This document shows positions 51,984 through 60,594 of a stretch of 64,000 nucleotides of DNA, in pieces. The notes under the pieces are model-generated. The model was not told the DNA's origin and ran no database searches. It was given only the letters and a program-made list of their open reading frames with translations. This DNA is from SZUA-36 sp963774415. Lineage in GTDB: Bacteria > Pseudomonadota > Gammaproteobacteria > Xanthomonadales > SZUA-36. Every line of letters starts with the position of its first letter. Position 1 is the first letter of the stretch. Both the position numbers and the translations under genes were made by a program. The DNA lies in contig CAVZEU010000007.1 in assembly GCA_963774415.1 (NCBI GenBank), forward strand, positions 226,107 through 290,106, in the 5' to 3' direction.

Positions 51984-53543
51984 CTATTTCGCACCGTGCG
52001 ACAAGTCGTGTTTCTTGAGGCCGGCGATCATCCCGACAAAGGTGTAGACGATGGCGCCAAAGGCCACGGCGAGCACCAGGTTCCTGACCCGCCCGATCAT
52101 CCTGGCCTGCAGCCAGCTGTTCGTATCGTGGGTCATAAACAGCAGCAACGCGCCCATGGCCACGCAAGCCATTCCAACGGCGACCGCGACCCGCACCCAG
52201 CCCTTTCCGGGTCGGTAAACGCCGCGCTTGCGCAAGCCCCGGTAGAGCAGCGCGGCATTCAGGTAAGCGGCCGCCGAACTCGCCAACGCCAGACCGGCGT
52301 GCGGGCCGGCGAACCCCCGCCACAGCAGCACGCCCACGAATACGAGGTTGAGGACCATGTTGGTCACCATCGCCGTCACCGCGATCTTCACCGGCGTGCG
52401 CGTATCCTGGCGTGCGTAGTACCCGGGCGCCAGCACCTTGATCGCGATAAAGGCCGGCAGCCCAACAGCGTACGCCATCAGGCTCAGGGAGGACATATAC
52501 ACATCCTCCGGCTGAAAGGCCTTGTACTGGAACAGGGTGATCAGGATGGGTTTGGCCAGCACCACCAGCCCGACCGCGGCCGGGAACGTGACGATGACGG
52601 CCACGCGCAGGGCCCAGTCCAGGGTTGCGGAGAACTCGGTGGTGCTCTTGCTGGCGTGTTTTTGCGACAGGTTCGGCAGGATCACGGTACCCAGCGCGAT
52701 ACCCAGCACACCGAGCGGGAACTCGAGCAGCCGGTCGGAAAAATACAGCCACGAAACGCTGCCGCTGACCAGAAAGGTGGCGATGATGCTGTCCACCAGC
52801 AGATTGACCTGGGCCACCGACGAACCGACCAGCGTCGGCACCATCAGCCTGAGAATGCGGCGCACGCCGCTGTGGCGCCAACCCCAGCGCGGCCGCGGCA
52901 TGACGCCGAGGCGCAGCAGCGCCGGCACTTGCACCAGCAACTGCGCGACGCCCGCCGCCAGGACGCCCCAGGCGAGGGATTTGACCGGGATCGCCATTCT
53001 GCCGGACAGCAGCAGGGCCGCTGCGATCAAAGAGACATTGAGCAGTATCGGTGTCAGCGCCGGCACCAGGAAACGCTCGAAGGTGTTGAGGATGCCGCCG
53101 GCCAGCGCGGTCAGCGAGATCAGCAATATGTAGGGGAACGTGATCCGCAGCATGTCGGCCGAGAGGTAAAACTTCGACAGATCGCCCGCCAACCAGCCCG
53201 GGGCGAATACCGACAGCACCAACGGCGCGGCGATGACGCCGAAGGCCGAGATGACCAGCAGTATGCCCAGCAGGGTCCCGCTGACATGGTCGATCAAATC
53301 GCGCAGGGCCTCACGGTCTCCGCGGGCCTTGTATTCGGACAGGACCGGCACGAACGCCAGGGAAAAGGAACCTTCGGCAAACAACCGGCGCATGAAGTTG
53401 GGTATGCGGAAGGCGAGAAAGAACGCATCGGTGTTGCCACCGGCGCCGAAGGTCGTGGCGAGCACCACGTCACGGGCGAATCCCAGCAGGCGTGAAGCGA
53501 TGGTCGCGCTGCCGACGGTCGCGGTAGATTTAAGCAGTTTCAT
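51984..53543 (-). CDS. murJ: Lipid II flippase MurJ
   Basis: A 519-residue membrane protein of about 14 helices with the MVF-family start 'SATVGSATIASRLLGFARDVVLATTFGAG' (in segments) and 'AFRIPNFMRRLFAEGSFSLAFVPVLSEY'. It flips lipid II for peptidoglycan synthesis. ATG 53543 matches family starts. It is divergent from rpsT and lies 54 bases before ribF. Confidence 0.96.
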   Translation of the reverse strand: MKLLKSTATVGSATIASRLLGFARDVVLATTFGAGGNTDAFFLAFRIPNFMRRLFAEGSFSLAFVPVLSEYKARGDREALRDLIDHVSGTLLGILLVISAFGVIAAPLVLSVFAPGWLAGDLSKFYLSADMLRITFPYILLISLTALAGGILNTFERFLVPALTPILLNVSLIAAALLLSGRMAIPVKSLAWGVLAAGVAQLLVQVPALLRLGVMPRPRWGWRHSGVRRILRLMVPTLVGSSVAQVNLLVDSIIATFLVSGSVSWLYFSDRLLEFPLGVLGIALGTVILPNLSQKHASKSTTEFSATLDWALRVAVIVTFPAAVGLVVLAKPILITLFQYKAFQPEDVYMSSLSLMAYAVGLPAFIAIKVLAPGYYARQDTRTPVKIAVTAMVTNMVLNLVFVGVLLWRGFAGPHAGLALASSAAAYLNAALLYRGLRKRGVYRPGKGWVRVAVAVGMACVAMGALLLFMTHDTNSWLQARMIGRVRNLVLAVAFGAIVYTFVGMIAGLKKHDLSHGAK

Positions 53544-53667
53544 GTTCGGCGAGGGCGAAAAGGCAGCCGGGACCGGCAAACGCCATCCACGTTTCCTGCC
53601 GCAGAATGACCGCTGTTGGTGGGTGTTCGCATCGTGTCAACAGATCCCAATTAATCCCGTCAAAAGA

Positions 53668-53696
53668 TTGACCCAAGGAGGAAAACCTAAGATACT
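53668..53696 (+). promoter_or_regulatory. Sigma70-type promoter of rpsT
   Basis: TTGACC (53668-53673), a 17-base spacer and GATACT (53691-53696) precede the UUG start by about 40 bases. The same -35 hexamer and spacer length occur at rplU. Confidence 0.65.
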
Positions 53697-53735
53697 ACCC
53701 GGCTCGATTCAGAACCTGTTTTTTGGAGATTTACC

Positions 53736-53999
53736 TTGGCTAACAGTTTATCAGCACGCAAGCGTGCACGTCAGGCTGAAAAGCACCGTTTACACAACGC
53801 CAGCCAGCGTTCGCGCATGCGCACGGCGATCAAGAAAGTCGTCACGGCCATCGAGGCCGGCGACAAGAGCGAGGCGGAGGCCGCCTACAAGGCCGCCGTG
53901 CCCGCCATCGACCGCCTCACGGCCAGGGGACTGATGCACCGCAACAAGGCCGCGCGCCACAAGTCACGGCTGAACAAGCATATCCGCAACATGCAGTGA
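53736..53999 (+). CDS. rpsT: 30S ribosomal protein S20
   Basis: An 87-residue basic protein matching S20 ('SARKRARQAEKHRLHNASQRS', 'AARHKSRLNKHI'). It starts with TTG 53736, with GGAG nine bases upstream. E. coli rpsT also uses UUG, which limits its own translation, so the codon is likely functional rather than an error. A terminator follows. Confidence 0.96.
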   Translation: MANSLSARKRARQAEKHRLHNASQRSRMRTAIKKVVTAIEAGDKSEAEAAYKAAVPAIDRLTARGLMHRNKAARHKSRLNKHIRNMQ

Positions 54000-54066
54000 G
54001 CCGGTGCGCCGTTTGCCGCCCCGGCGGGTGTGCCTGCCGCGGGCCTGTCGGCAAGCGTAGACCACG

Positions 54067-54091
54067 GCCCCGTCGACAACGGGGCTTTTTT
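54067..54091 (+). terminator. Rho-independent terminator of rpsT
   Basis: Stem GCCCCGT (54067-54073) with ACGGGGC (54079-54085), loop of five, then six T. It lies 67 bases after rpsT. The following stretch to 54306 shows no gene; in Pseudomonas proB lies in this interval. Confidence 0.88.
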
Positions 54092-54306
54092 GTGTCCGGA
54101 TGATGGCAGCGGGAAGGGCGGCGGGCTTTTGTCACCGGGACCGTGCACCCGTCGGGAACGGGTACCGAACGCCCAAAGACGGCTTGAGTGTGTCCCGGGT
54201 GCAAGAGCCCGCTGCCCAGAATTTGGTTGCACCCAACGCTGAGTGACTTATACTTTGCGTGCCCGCGCGGAAGTGATAATCCTGCACGGGGACGATTGGT
54301 GTTTGC

Positions 54307-55320
54307 TTATCCCCGCATCTCCTCGAGCGCCCGCATGACCGCTTGCATCAGTTCGCCCGTACCCTTACCGCTCACCGAGGAAATGACGAACCACGGCGCC
54401 TCCCAGCCCAGTTCCGAGACCGTCTTGCGGGCGATGGCTTCCGCCTCGCCGGCGGGCACGAGGTCAGCTTTGGTAAAAACCAGCCAGCGCGGCTTTTTAC
54501 CCAACTCGCTGTCATAGCGGACCAGTTCCCGGGTCAAATTACTCACCGCGGCCGCGGGCGCCATGCCGTCCATCGGCGCGATGTCCACCAGGTGCAGCAG
54601 CAGTTTCGTCCGCTGCAGGTGACGCAAGAACTGCACGCCCAATCCGGCACCCTCGGCGGCGCCTTCGATCAGGCCGGGGATGTCGGCGATGACGAAGCTG
54701 CTGTCGACGCCCAGGCGCACGACGCCGAGGTTCGGGTACAGAGTCGTGAACGGGTAATCGGCCACCTTCGGGCGCGCCGCCGAGACCGTGCTGATCAGCG
54801 TCGACTTGCCGGCGTTCGGATAGCCCAGCAGACCGATGTCCGCCAGCACTTTCAGTTCCAGGTGCAACTGGAATTCCTCGCCGGCCTCGCCGGGGGTGGT
54901 CCTGCGCGGCGCCTGGTTGGTCGAACTCTTGAAATGCACGTTGCCGAGGCCGCCCTTGCCGCCCCGCGCCACGAGCAATTGTTCGTCATGCCGCGTGACG
55001 TCGCCGATCACCACCCCGCTGGCTTCGTCGGTCACCACCGTGCCCAGCGGTACGCGGATATGGATGTCCTCGCCTTTTTTACCGTACTTCTCGCGGCCGC
55101 TGCCGGCGGCGCCGTTTTGCGCCTTGAACAGGCGTTGGTGCCGGAAATCGACCAGCGTGTTGAGACCGGAATCGCCCTGCAGGTAAATGCTGCCGCCGCG
55201 GCCGCCGTCGCCCCCGTCCGGGCCGCCGAATTCGACGTATTTTTCCCGGCGGAACGAGGCCGAGCCGTTGCCGCCCTTGCCGGCGACGACGTGAATGGAT
55301 GCTTCGTCAACGAATTTCAT
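54307..55320 (-). CDS. obgE: Obg-family GTPase
   Basis: A 337-residue GTPase: the Gly-rich Obg fold ('GKGGNGSASFRREKYVEFGGPDGGDGGRGGS' region), then the G domain with 'GLLGYPNAGKST' (P-loop), 'DIPGLIEGA' (switch II) and 'FTKADL'. It acts in 50S ribosome assembly and stress control. It lies downstream of rplU-rpmA, separated by a terminator, so it may use read-through or its own promoter. Confidence 0.96.
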   Translation of the reverse strand: MKFVDEASIHVVAGKGGNGSASFRREKYVEFGGPDGGDGGRGGSIYLQGDSGLNTLVDFRHQRLFKAQNGAAGSGREKYGKKGEDIHIRVPLGTVVTDEASGVVIGDVTRHDEQLLVARGGKGGLGNVHFKSSTNQAPRRTTPGEAGEEFQLHLELKVLADIGLLGYPNAGKSTLISTVSAARPKVADYPFTTLYPNLGVVRLGVDSSFVIADIPGLIEGAAEGAGLGVQFLRHLQRTKLLLHLVDIAPMDGMAPAAAVSNLTRELVRYDSELGKKPRWLVFTKADLVPAGEAEAIARKTVSELGWEAPWFVISSVSGKGTGELMQAVMRALEEMRG

Positions 55321-55422
55321 GCTGTTTCATTCCTGCCCCTGCCTATCATACATGGCCACGCACCGTGATCCGGTCCCTGCCTTGTCGCCTGGCCAGCGTG
55401 GTACCCGGTCGCGGGGCGGCAT

Positions 55423-55449
55423 AAAAAAACCCTGCCGATGCAGGGTTTT
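55423..55449 (-). terminator. Rho-independent terminator of rplU-rpmA
   Basis: Stem 55426-55435 with 55440-55449 (AAAACCCTGC/GCAGGGTTTT), loop of four, and seven T after it on the minus strand. It lies 76 bases past the rpmA stop. Confidence 0.9.
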
Positions 55450-55525
55450 GACATCCATGGTTGCCGCTGACCGAAGAGCGTGGATCCAGCGGCGCCCGCG
55501 CGCCGGCCGCGGGCAGTCGTTTTTG

Positions 55526-55783
55526 TCAGTCGGTCTCGACGCTGACGAACTTGCGTTTCGGCAACCCGCGCTGTTCGAATTTCACCCGGCCGTCGCTCAG
55601 GGCGAACAAGGTGTGGTCACGGCCGACGCCGACGTTCTCGCCCGCATGAAAACGCGTGCCGCGTTGGCGCACGATGATATTGCCCGCGCTCACGCTCTCG
55701 CCGCCATAACGTTTGATGCCGAGAAACTTGGGGTTGGAATCGCGGCCGTTGCGGGTGCTGCCGCCTGCCTTTTTATGTGCCAT
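55526..55783 (-). CDS. rpmA: 50S ribosomal protein L27
   Basis: An 85-residue protein with 'AHKKAGGSTRNGRDS' at the N-terminus (no cleavable extension), 'GNIIVRQRGTRFHAGENVG' and 'DHTLFAL'. Its N-terminal tail reaches the peptidyl-transferase centre. It follows rplU by 20 bases. Confidence 0.96.
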   Translation of the reverse strand: MAHKKAGGSTRNGRDSNPKFLGIKRYGGESVSAGNIIVRQRGTRFHAGENVGVGRDHTLFALSDGRVKFEQRGLPKRKFVSVETD

Positions 55784-55803
55784 AACTCAATCTTCCTCTT
55801 TGC

Positions 55804-56199
55804 TCAGGCTTCGCTTTCGGCGCCGGCCGCCGCCGCTTCGGGCTTGGCGGCCTTGGCCTTGGAGACCTTCTTTTTCTTCGCCGCCGCGGCCGCCGCGATC
55901 CTGGTTATCTCGATACGCGTGAAATCCTGGCGGTGACCCATTTGCTTGAGGTGGTGTTTGCGGCGCTTGAACTTGATGATGCGTACTTTATCGCCGCGGC
56001 CATGTTCAACCACGGTCGCGGTCACCTTGCCACCTTGCAGGTAGGGCGTTCCCACTTTCACATCGTCGCCCTCACCCACCATCAGCACCCGGTCGAGTTC
56101 GACCGTGGCGCCTTTCTCGGCGTCGAGCTTCTCTACTTTCAAAACGTCCCCGGTCGCGGCGCGGTACTGCTTGCCACCGGTGGTAAATACTGCGTACAT
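55804..56199 (-). CDS. rplU: 50S ribosomal protein L21 with C-terminal extension
   Basis: A 131-residue protein: a normal L21 body of about 103 residues ('MYAVFTTGGKQYRA', 'FKRRKHHLKQMGHRQDFTRIEI') followed by an Ala/Lys/Glu-rich tail of about 28 residues. The tail is longer than in E. coli and probably disordered. It begins the rplU-rpmA operon. Confidence 0.94.
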   Translation of the reverse strand: MYAVFTTGGKQYRAATGDVLKVEKLDAEKGATVELDRVLMVGEGDDVKVGTPYLQGGKVTATVVEHGRGDKVRIIKFKRRKHHLKQMGHRQDFTRIEITRIAAAAAAKKKKVSKAKAAKPEAAAAGAESEA

Positions 56200-56242
56200 G
56201 CGAAAATGCTCCCTGTTGGAAGAGCCCTACAAAAGGGCGGGA

Positions 56243-56271
56243 ATATTAGCGGTTTTGAGCGCTTTGGTCAA
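56243..56271 (-). promoter_or_regulatory. Sigma70-type promoter of rplU-rpmA
   Basis: On the minus strand TTGACC (56266-56271), a 17-base spacer and TAATAT (56243-56248). The leader to ATG 56199 is about 37 bases and contains GCCCTTTTGTAGGGC, a small hairpin. Confidence 0.62.
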
Positions 56272-56503
56272 CCTCGGGGGACGAGATGCGGCGCTCTCCC
56301 GGCAATTGGGTCAAACCGGATATTCCGGGCCGCACACGGCGCTTGGCCGCATCGCCGCGGGGGTTCGCGCCTTGCCGCAAAGGCGCTGCGCGACGGCCTG
56401 GCCCGGGCGCCGGCCGGCCGGGTCAGAACGCGGGCGCCCGACCTGTGTATAAAAGGGCAAATGGGGGTATAGTAGATAGTTTGAAATCGATTTGGCGAAT
56501 TCC

Positions 56504-59356
56504 ATGCAAACCATCAGTATCCGCGGCGCCCGTACCCACAATCTGGCCAATATCGATCTCGACCTGCCGCGCGACAAGTTGATCGTATTCACCGGTCTGT
56601 CCGGTTCCGGCAAGTCGTCGCTGGCCTTCGACACGATCTACGCCGAGGGCCAGCGCCGTTACGTCGAGTCGCTGTCGGCCTACGCCCGCCAATTCCTGTC
56701 GATGATGGAAAAACCGGACATCGACCACATTGAAGGCCTCTCGCCCGCCATTTCGATCGAACAGAAATCAACCTCCCACAACCCGCGTTCGACCGTGGGC
56801 ACGATCACCGAAATCTACGACTACCTGCGCTTGCTGTACGCACGTGTCGGCACGCCGCGGTGCCCTGACCACGGACAACCGCTCGAGGCCCAGACCATCA
56901 GCCAGATGGTCGACCAGGTCATGGCCCTGCCGGAAGGCGCCAAGATGATGCTGCTGTCGCCGGTGGTCCGCGACCGCAAGGGCGAACACGCCCAGTTGTT
57001 CGACGAACTGCGCGCCCAGGGTTACGTGCGCGCGCGGGTCGACGGCGAGATTTACCTGCTCGAGGACGTGCCGGAACTCGAACTGCGCCGCAAGCACACG
57101 ATCGAGGTGGTGATCGACCGCTTCAAGGTGCGCCCGGAACTCAAACAACGGCTGGCGGAGTCGCTGGAAACCGCATTGCTTCTGAGCGATGGCCTGGCGC
57201 TGCTGACACCGATCGAGACCCACGACAGCCGGGAGGAAAAACTGTTCAGTTCGCGTTACTCCTGTGTGCATTGCGATTACAGCCTGCAGGAAATCGAGCC
57301 GCGCATGTTCTCCTTCAACAACCCCAACGGCGCCTGCCCCGAATGCGACGGCCTCGGTGTCAGCCAGTTTTTCGACCCGGAGCGTGTCGTGACGAACCCG
57401 CAGCTGAGCCTGGCGGGCGGCGCGGTGAGGGGCTGGGACCGGCGCAACGCCTACTATTTCCAGATCATCAAGGCGCTGGCGGACCATTACGGCTTCGATA
57501 TCGAGACGCCTTTCGAGGACCTGTCGAAGAAGCACCGGGACATCATCCTTTACGGCAGCGGTGACGAAATTGTCGAATTCACCTATTTTGGCGAGCGCGG
57601 GCGGCAAAAGCGCCGGCATCCGTTCGCCGGGATCATACCCAACCTCGAGCGCCGCTACCGTGAAACCGACGCCCGTATCGTGCGCGAAGAGCTATCCAAG
57701 TACATCTCGCAGAGACCCTGCTCGGAATGCGGCGGTCTGCGCCTGAACCGGGAGGCCCGCAACGTCTTTATCGCCGACACGACCCTGCCGATGATCGCCG
57801 GCTGGCCGATCCAGCAATGCCTGGCGTTTTTCGAAGACCTCGAACTGCCCGGCCGCAAGGGCGAAATCGCGGCAAAGATCATCAGGGAAGTGCAGCAACG
57901 GCTGCGCTTCCTGGTCAATGTCGGCCTCGATTACCTGACCCTGGAGCGCAAGGCGGATACGCTTTCCGGCGGCGAGGCGCAGCGTATTCGCCTGGCCAGT
58001 CAAATCGGCGCCGGCCTCGTCGGTGTCATGTACATTCTGGATGAGCCCTCGATCGGCTTGCACCAGCGCGACAATGCGCGCTTGTTGGCCACCTTGATCC
58101 GCCTGCGGGACCTGGGCAACACCGTCATCGTCGTCGAGCACGATGAGGAGGCCATCCGCATGGCCGACCACGTCGTCGACATGGGGCCGGGAGCCGGTGT
58201 GCACGGCGGAGAAGTGGTCTTCAGCGGAGCGCCCGATGACCTCGTCAAGAGCGCGACCACGCTGACCGGCCGCTACCTCGCCGGAGAATTGGAGATCGAG
58301 GTTCCGGCCCGGCGCGCGGCGCCGGACCCGCAGCGCATGTTCCGGCTGATCGGCGCGAGCGGCAACAACCTCAAGCACGTTACGCTGGAAATTCCGGTCG
58401 GTCTTTTCGTCTGCGTCACCGGCGTGTCGGGTTCGGGCAAATCGACGCTGATCAACGACACGCTGCACCGGTTGGCGGCCCAGCAGCTTTACGATTCCAG
58501 CACCCAGCCGGCGCCGTTCGAGTCGGTGGAGAATTTGGACCTGTTCGACAAGGTGGTTGATATCGACCAGGCGCCCATCGGCCGCACGCCGCGATCCAAC
58601 CCGGCAACCTATACCGGCTTGTTCACGCCGATCCGTGAACTCTTCGCCGGCACCCAGGAAGCCCGTTCCCGCGGCTACAAGCCCGGGCGTTTCAGTTTCA
58701 ACGTCAAGGGCGGCCGTTGCGAAGCCTGCCAGGGGGACGGCCTGATCCGTGTCGAGATGCATTTCTTGCCGGACATTTTCGTCCCCTGCGACGTGTGTCA
58801 CGGCAAGCGCTACAACCGTGAAACGCTGAGTGCGCATTACAAGGGCAAGAACATCCACGAAGTGCTTTGCATGACGGTCGAAGACGCGCTGGAGTTCTTT
58901 GCAGCGGTACCCGCGGTTGCGCGGAAGCTGCAAACGCTGATGGACGTCGGTCTTTCCTATATTACGCTGGGACAAAGCGCCACCACCCTCTCGGGCGGCG
59001 AGGCGCAGCGCATCAAGCTGGCGAAAGAACTATCCAAGCGCGATACCGGCAAGACGCTGTACATACTCGACGAACCGACCACCGGTCTGCACTTTCACGA
59101 TATCCGGCAACTCCTGCACGTACTCCACCGCCTGCGCGACCACGGCAATACCGTCGTCGTGATCGAACACAACCTCGACGTGATCAAGACCGCGGACTGG
59201 GTCGTGGACCTGGGCCCGGAAGGGGGAGACGGCGGCGGCAAAATCATCGCCACCGGTACGCCGGAGGAACTGGCCGGCATGGACCATTCCCACACCGGCC
59301 GGTTTCTGCGGCAATTGTTCGAACGCCATTCCTCGAAACAGAAGAAATCGGCGTGA
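56504..59356 (+). CDS. uvrA: Excinuclease ABC subunit A
   Basis: A 950-residue ATPase with two ABC modules: Walker A 'GLSGSGKSSLA' near residue 33 and 'GVSGSGKSTLI' in the second half, two 'LSGGEAQRI' signatures, and zinc motifs 'CVHCDY...CPECDG' and 'CEACQGDG...CDVCHG'. It finds DNA damage for nucleotide excision repair. ATG 56504 gives the family N-terminus. Upstream there is TATAGT at 56468-56473 but only a left LexA half-site, so SOS control is not shown. Confidence 0.96.
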   Translation: MQTISIRGARTHNLANIDLDLPRDKLIVFTGLSGSGKSSLAFDTIYAEGQRRYVESLSAYARQFLSMMEKPDIDHIEGLSPAISIEQKSTSHNPRSTVGTITEIYDYLRLLYARVGTPRCPDHGQPLEAQTISQMVDQVMALPEGAKMMLLSPVVRDRKGEHAQLFDELRAQGYVRARVDGEIYLLEDVPELELRRKHTIEVVIDRFKVRPELKQRLAESLETALLLSDGLALLTPIETHDSREEKLFSSRYSCVHCDYSLQEIEPRMFSFNNPNGACPECDGLGVSQFFDPERVVTNPQLSLAGGAVRGWDRRNAYYFQIIKALADHYGFDIETPFEDLSKKHRDIILYGSGDEIVEFTYFGERGRQKRRHPFAGIIPNLERRYRETDARIVREELSKYISQRPCSECGGLRLNREARNVFIADTTLPMIAGWPIQQCLAFFEDLELPGRKGEIAAKIIREVQQRLRFLVNVGLDYLTLERKADTLSGGEAQRIRLASQIGAGLVGVMYILDEPSIGLHQRDNARLLATLIRLRDLGNTVIVVEHDEEAIRMADHVVDMGPGAGVHGGEVVFSGAPDDLVKSATTLTGRYLAGELEIEVPARRAAPDPQRMFRLIGASGNNLKHVTLEIPVGLFVCVTGVSGSGKSTLINDTLHRLAAQQLYDSSTQPAPFESVENLDLFDKVVDIDQAPIGRTPRSNPATYTGLFTPIRELFAGTQEARSRGYKPGRFSFNVKGGRCEACQGDGLIRVEMHFLPDIFVPCDVCHGKRYNRETLSAHYKGKNIHEVLCMTVEDALEFFAAVPAVARKLQTLMDVGLSYITLGQSATTLSGGEAQRIKLAKELSKRDTGKTLYILDEPTTGLHFHDIRQLLHVLHRLRDHGNTVVVIEHNLDVIKTADWVVDLGPEGGDGGGKIIATGTPEELAGMDHSHTGRFLRQLFERHSSKQKKSA

Positions 59357-59373
59357 ACCGAGGCCGTACTGCC

Positions 59374-59751
59374 TCAGTAGCCGTAAATGGAGATGTAGGG
59401 CCAGACGCGCACGACGGGCCGCGGGTAGACGATCCACGGCGCGTAACCGGCATACAAGTGCCGGCGGTAGCGGGGGCCGTGATGATATCCGGCGTACCCG
59501 TGCGGGTAATGCCGGTAATAATGCGGGTGCCGGGCACGCGGGCGCCAGGCCCACGATTGAGGCGCGTAACGCGGTCGTTTATGATAGTCGGCTCCACCGT
59601 GCCGGCTGCGGTAATGACCGTCGCGGACCGGGTGATGGGCCGCATACCGATGGTGATTTCGGTGGTCGTTGGCCATCGCCGGGGCAGCGGCGATGAGGAA
59701 TGCACCAAGCAGGAACAATCCGGGCAATAATGTTTTACTGATTCGGGTCAT
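59374..59751 (-). CDS. Secreted His/Tyr/Arg-rich small protein
   Basis: A 125-residue protein with a signal peptide ending at 'APAMA' and a mature part very rich in His, Tyr, Arg and Pro, with repeated HH, YH and 'RY' pairs and almost no hydrophobic core. The C-terminus 'PWIVYPRPVVRVWPYISIYGY' is aromatic. It is probably an envelope metal-binding or stress protein; that is inference from composition. It converges on uvrA, with 17 bases between. Confidence 0.65.
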   Translation of the reverse strand: MTRISKTLLPGLFLLGAFLIAAAPAMANDHRNHHRYAAHHPVRDGHYRSRHGGADYHKRPRYAPQSWAWRPRARHPHYYRHYPHGYAGYHHGPRYRRHLYAGYAPWIVYPRPVVRVWPYISIYGY

Positions 59752-59826
59752 TTGATTGGCTCCTTGGTCACGAGTGACCGGTTAACACGCCCCTAGACTG
59801 CAACACCGGCGCTGAATTGGCGCTGA

Positions 59827-60594
59827 ATGGAACGACGCATGCTGAAGCTCTCAAACCACGACACGATCCGTGAAATACAACTGGACCGGGCACCGGTCAA
59901 CGCCCTCAATCCGGAACTGGTCGCACGATTGACGCAGGCCATAAGGGAGGCAGGCCGCGAATGCGACGCGATCGTGCTGTCCGGCCGCGATGGCCTGTTT
60001 TCGGCCGGCCTGGACGTGATCGAATTGCTGCAACTCGACCGCGGCGGCATGACCGACTTCTGGAAGTCCTATTTCGAGTTGCTGAGGGCCGTGGCCTTTT
60101 CACCGGCACCGGTGGCCGCGGCCATAACCGGCCACTCGCCCGCCGGCGGCGCGGTGGTGTGCCTGATGTGCGATTACCGGGTCATGAACCGCGGTGACTA
60201 CCGCATCGGCCTGAACGAAACCCGCGTCGGCCTGATCATTCCGCCGGTGTTGCACAATGCGATGGCGCGCCTGACCGGGCCCAGGGTCGCGGAACACATG
60301 CTGGTTTCTGGCACCCTGATCGATTCGGAAGAGGCCTTTAAGGTAGGCTTGGTCGACGCGCTGGCAAGCGGGGCAGATGCGACCGTCGAAAATGCCGTCA
60401 GCTGGTGCCGGGAACTGCTGTCACTACCGCGGCATTCCATGCTGGGCAACCGGGCGTTCGCACGCGCCCATTTCGAACAGGAGTTTGCCGCTTACACGGA
60501 CACAGGCGTCGCCTCGTTCGTGGATACGTGGTTCTCCGACGAGACGCAACAGGTCATGCAAGCCCTGGTGGAGCAGCTAAAGAACCGGTCTTGA
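59827..60594 (+). CDS. Delta3,delta2-enoyl-CoA isomerase (ECI1-like)
   Basis: A 255-residue crotonase-fold protein. 'FSAGLDVIELL' forms the first oxyanion-hole part, 'GHSPAGGAVVCLMCDYRVM' the second, and 'YRIGLNETRVGLIIPP' carries the catalytic Glu131. This order, with P-A-G-G and L-N-E-T, is that of the mitochondrial ECI1 group rather than ordinary enoyl-CoA hydratase. It shifts double bonds during breakdown of unsaturated fatty acids. A second start at ATG 59839 is possible. Its last 18 bases overlap the sulfurtransferase gene. Confidence 0.83.
   Translation: MERRMLKLSNHDTIREIQLDRAPVNALNPELVARLTQAIREAGRECDAIVLSGRDGLFSAGLDVIELLQLDRGGMTDFWKSYFELLRAVAFSPAPVAAAITGHSPAGGAVVCLMCDYRVMNRGDYRIGLNETRVGLIIPPVLHNAMARLTGPRVAEHMLVSGTLIDSEEAFKVGLVDALASGADATVENAVSWCRELLSLPRHSMLGNRAFARAHFEQEFAAYTDTGVASFVDTWFSDETQQVMQALVEQLKNRS

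Noticed and set aside
54092..54306. Small gene between rpsT terminator and obgE
   Set aside because: Open frames there are short, lack a ribosome site and resemble no family; composition is that of spacer DNA.
56443..56458. LexA (SOS) box before uvrA
   Set aside because: Only the left half CTGT is present; the right ACAG half is missing at the required spacing.
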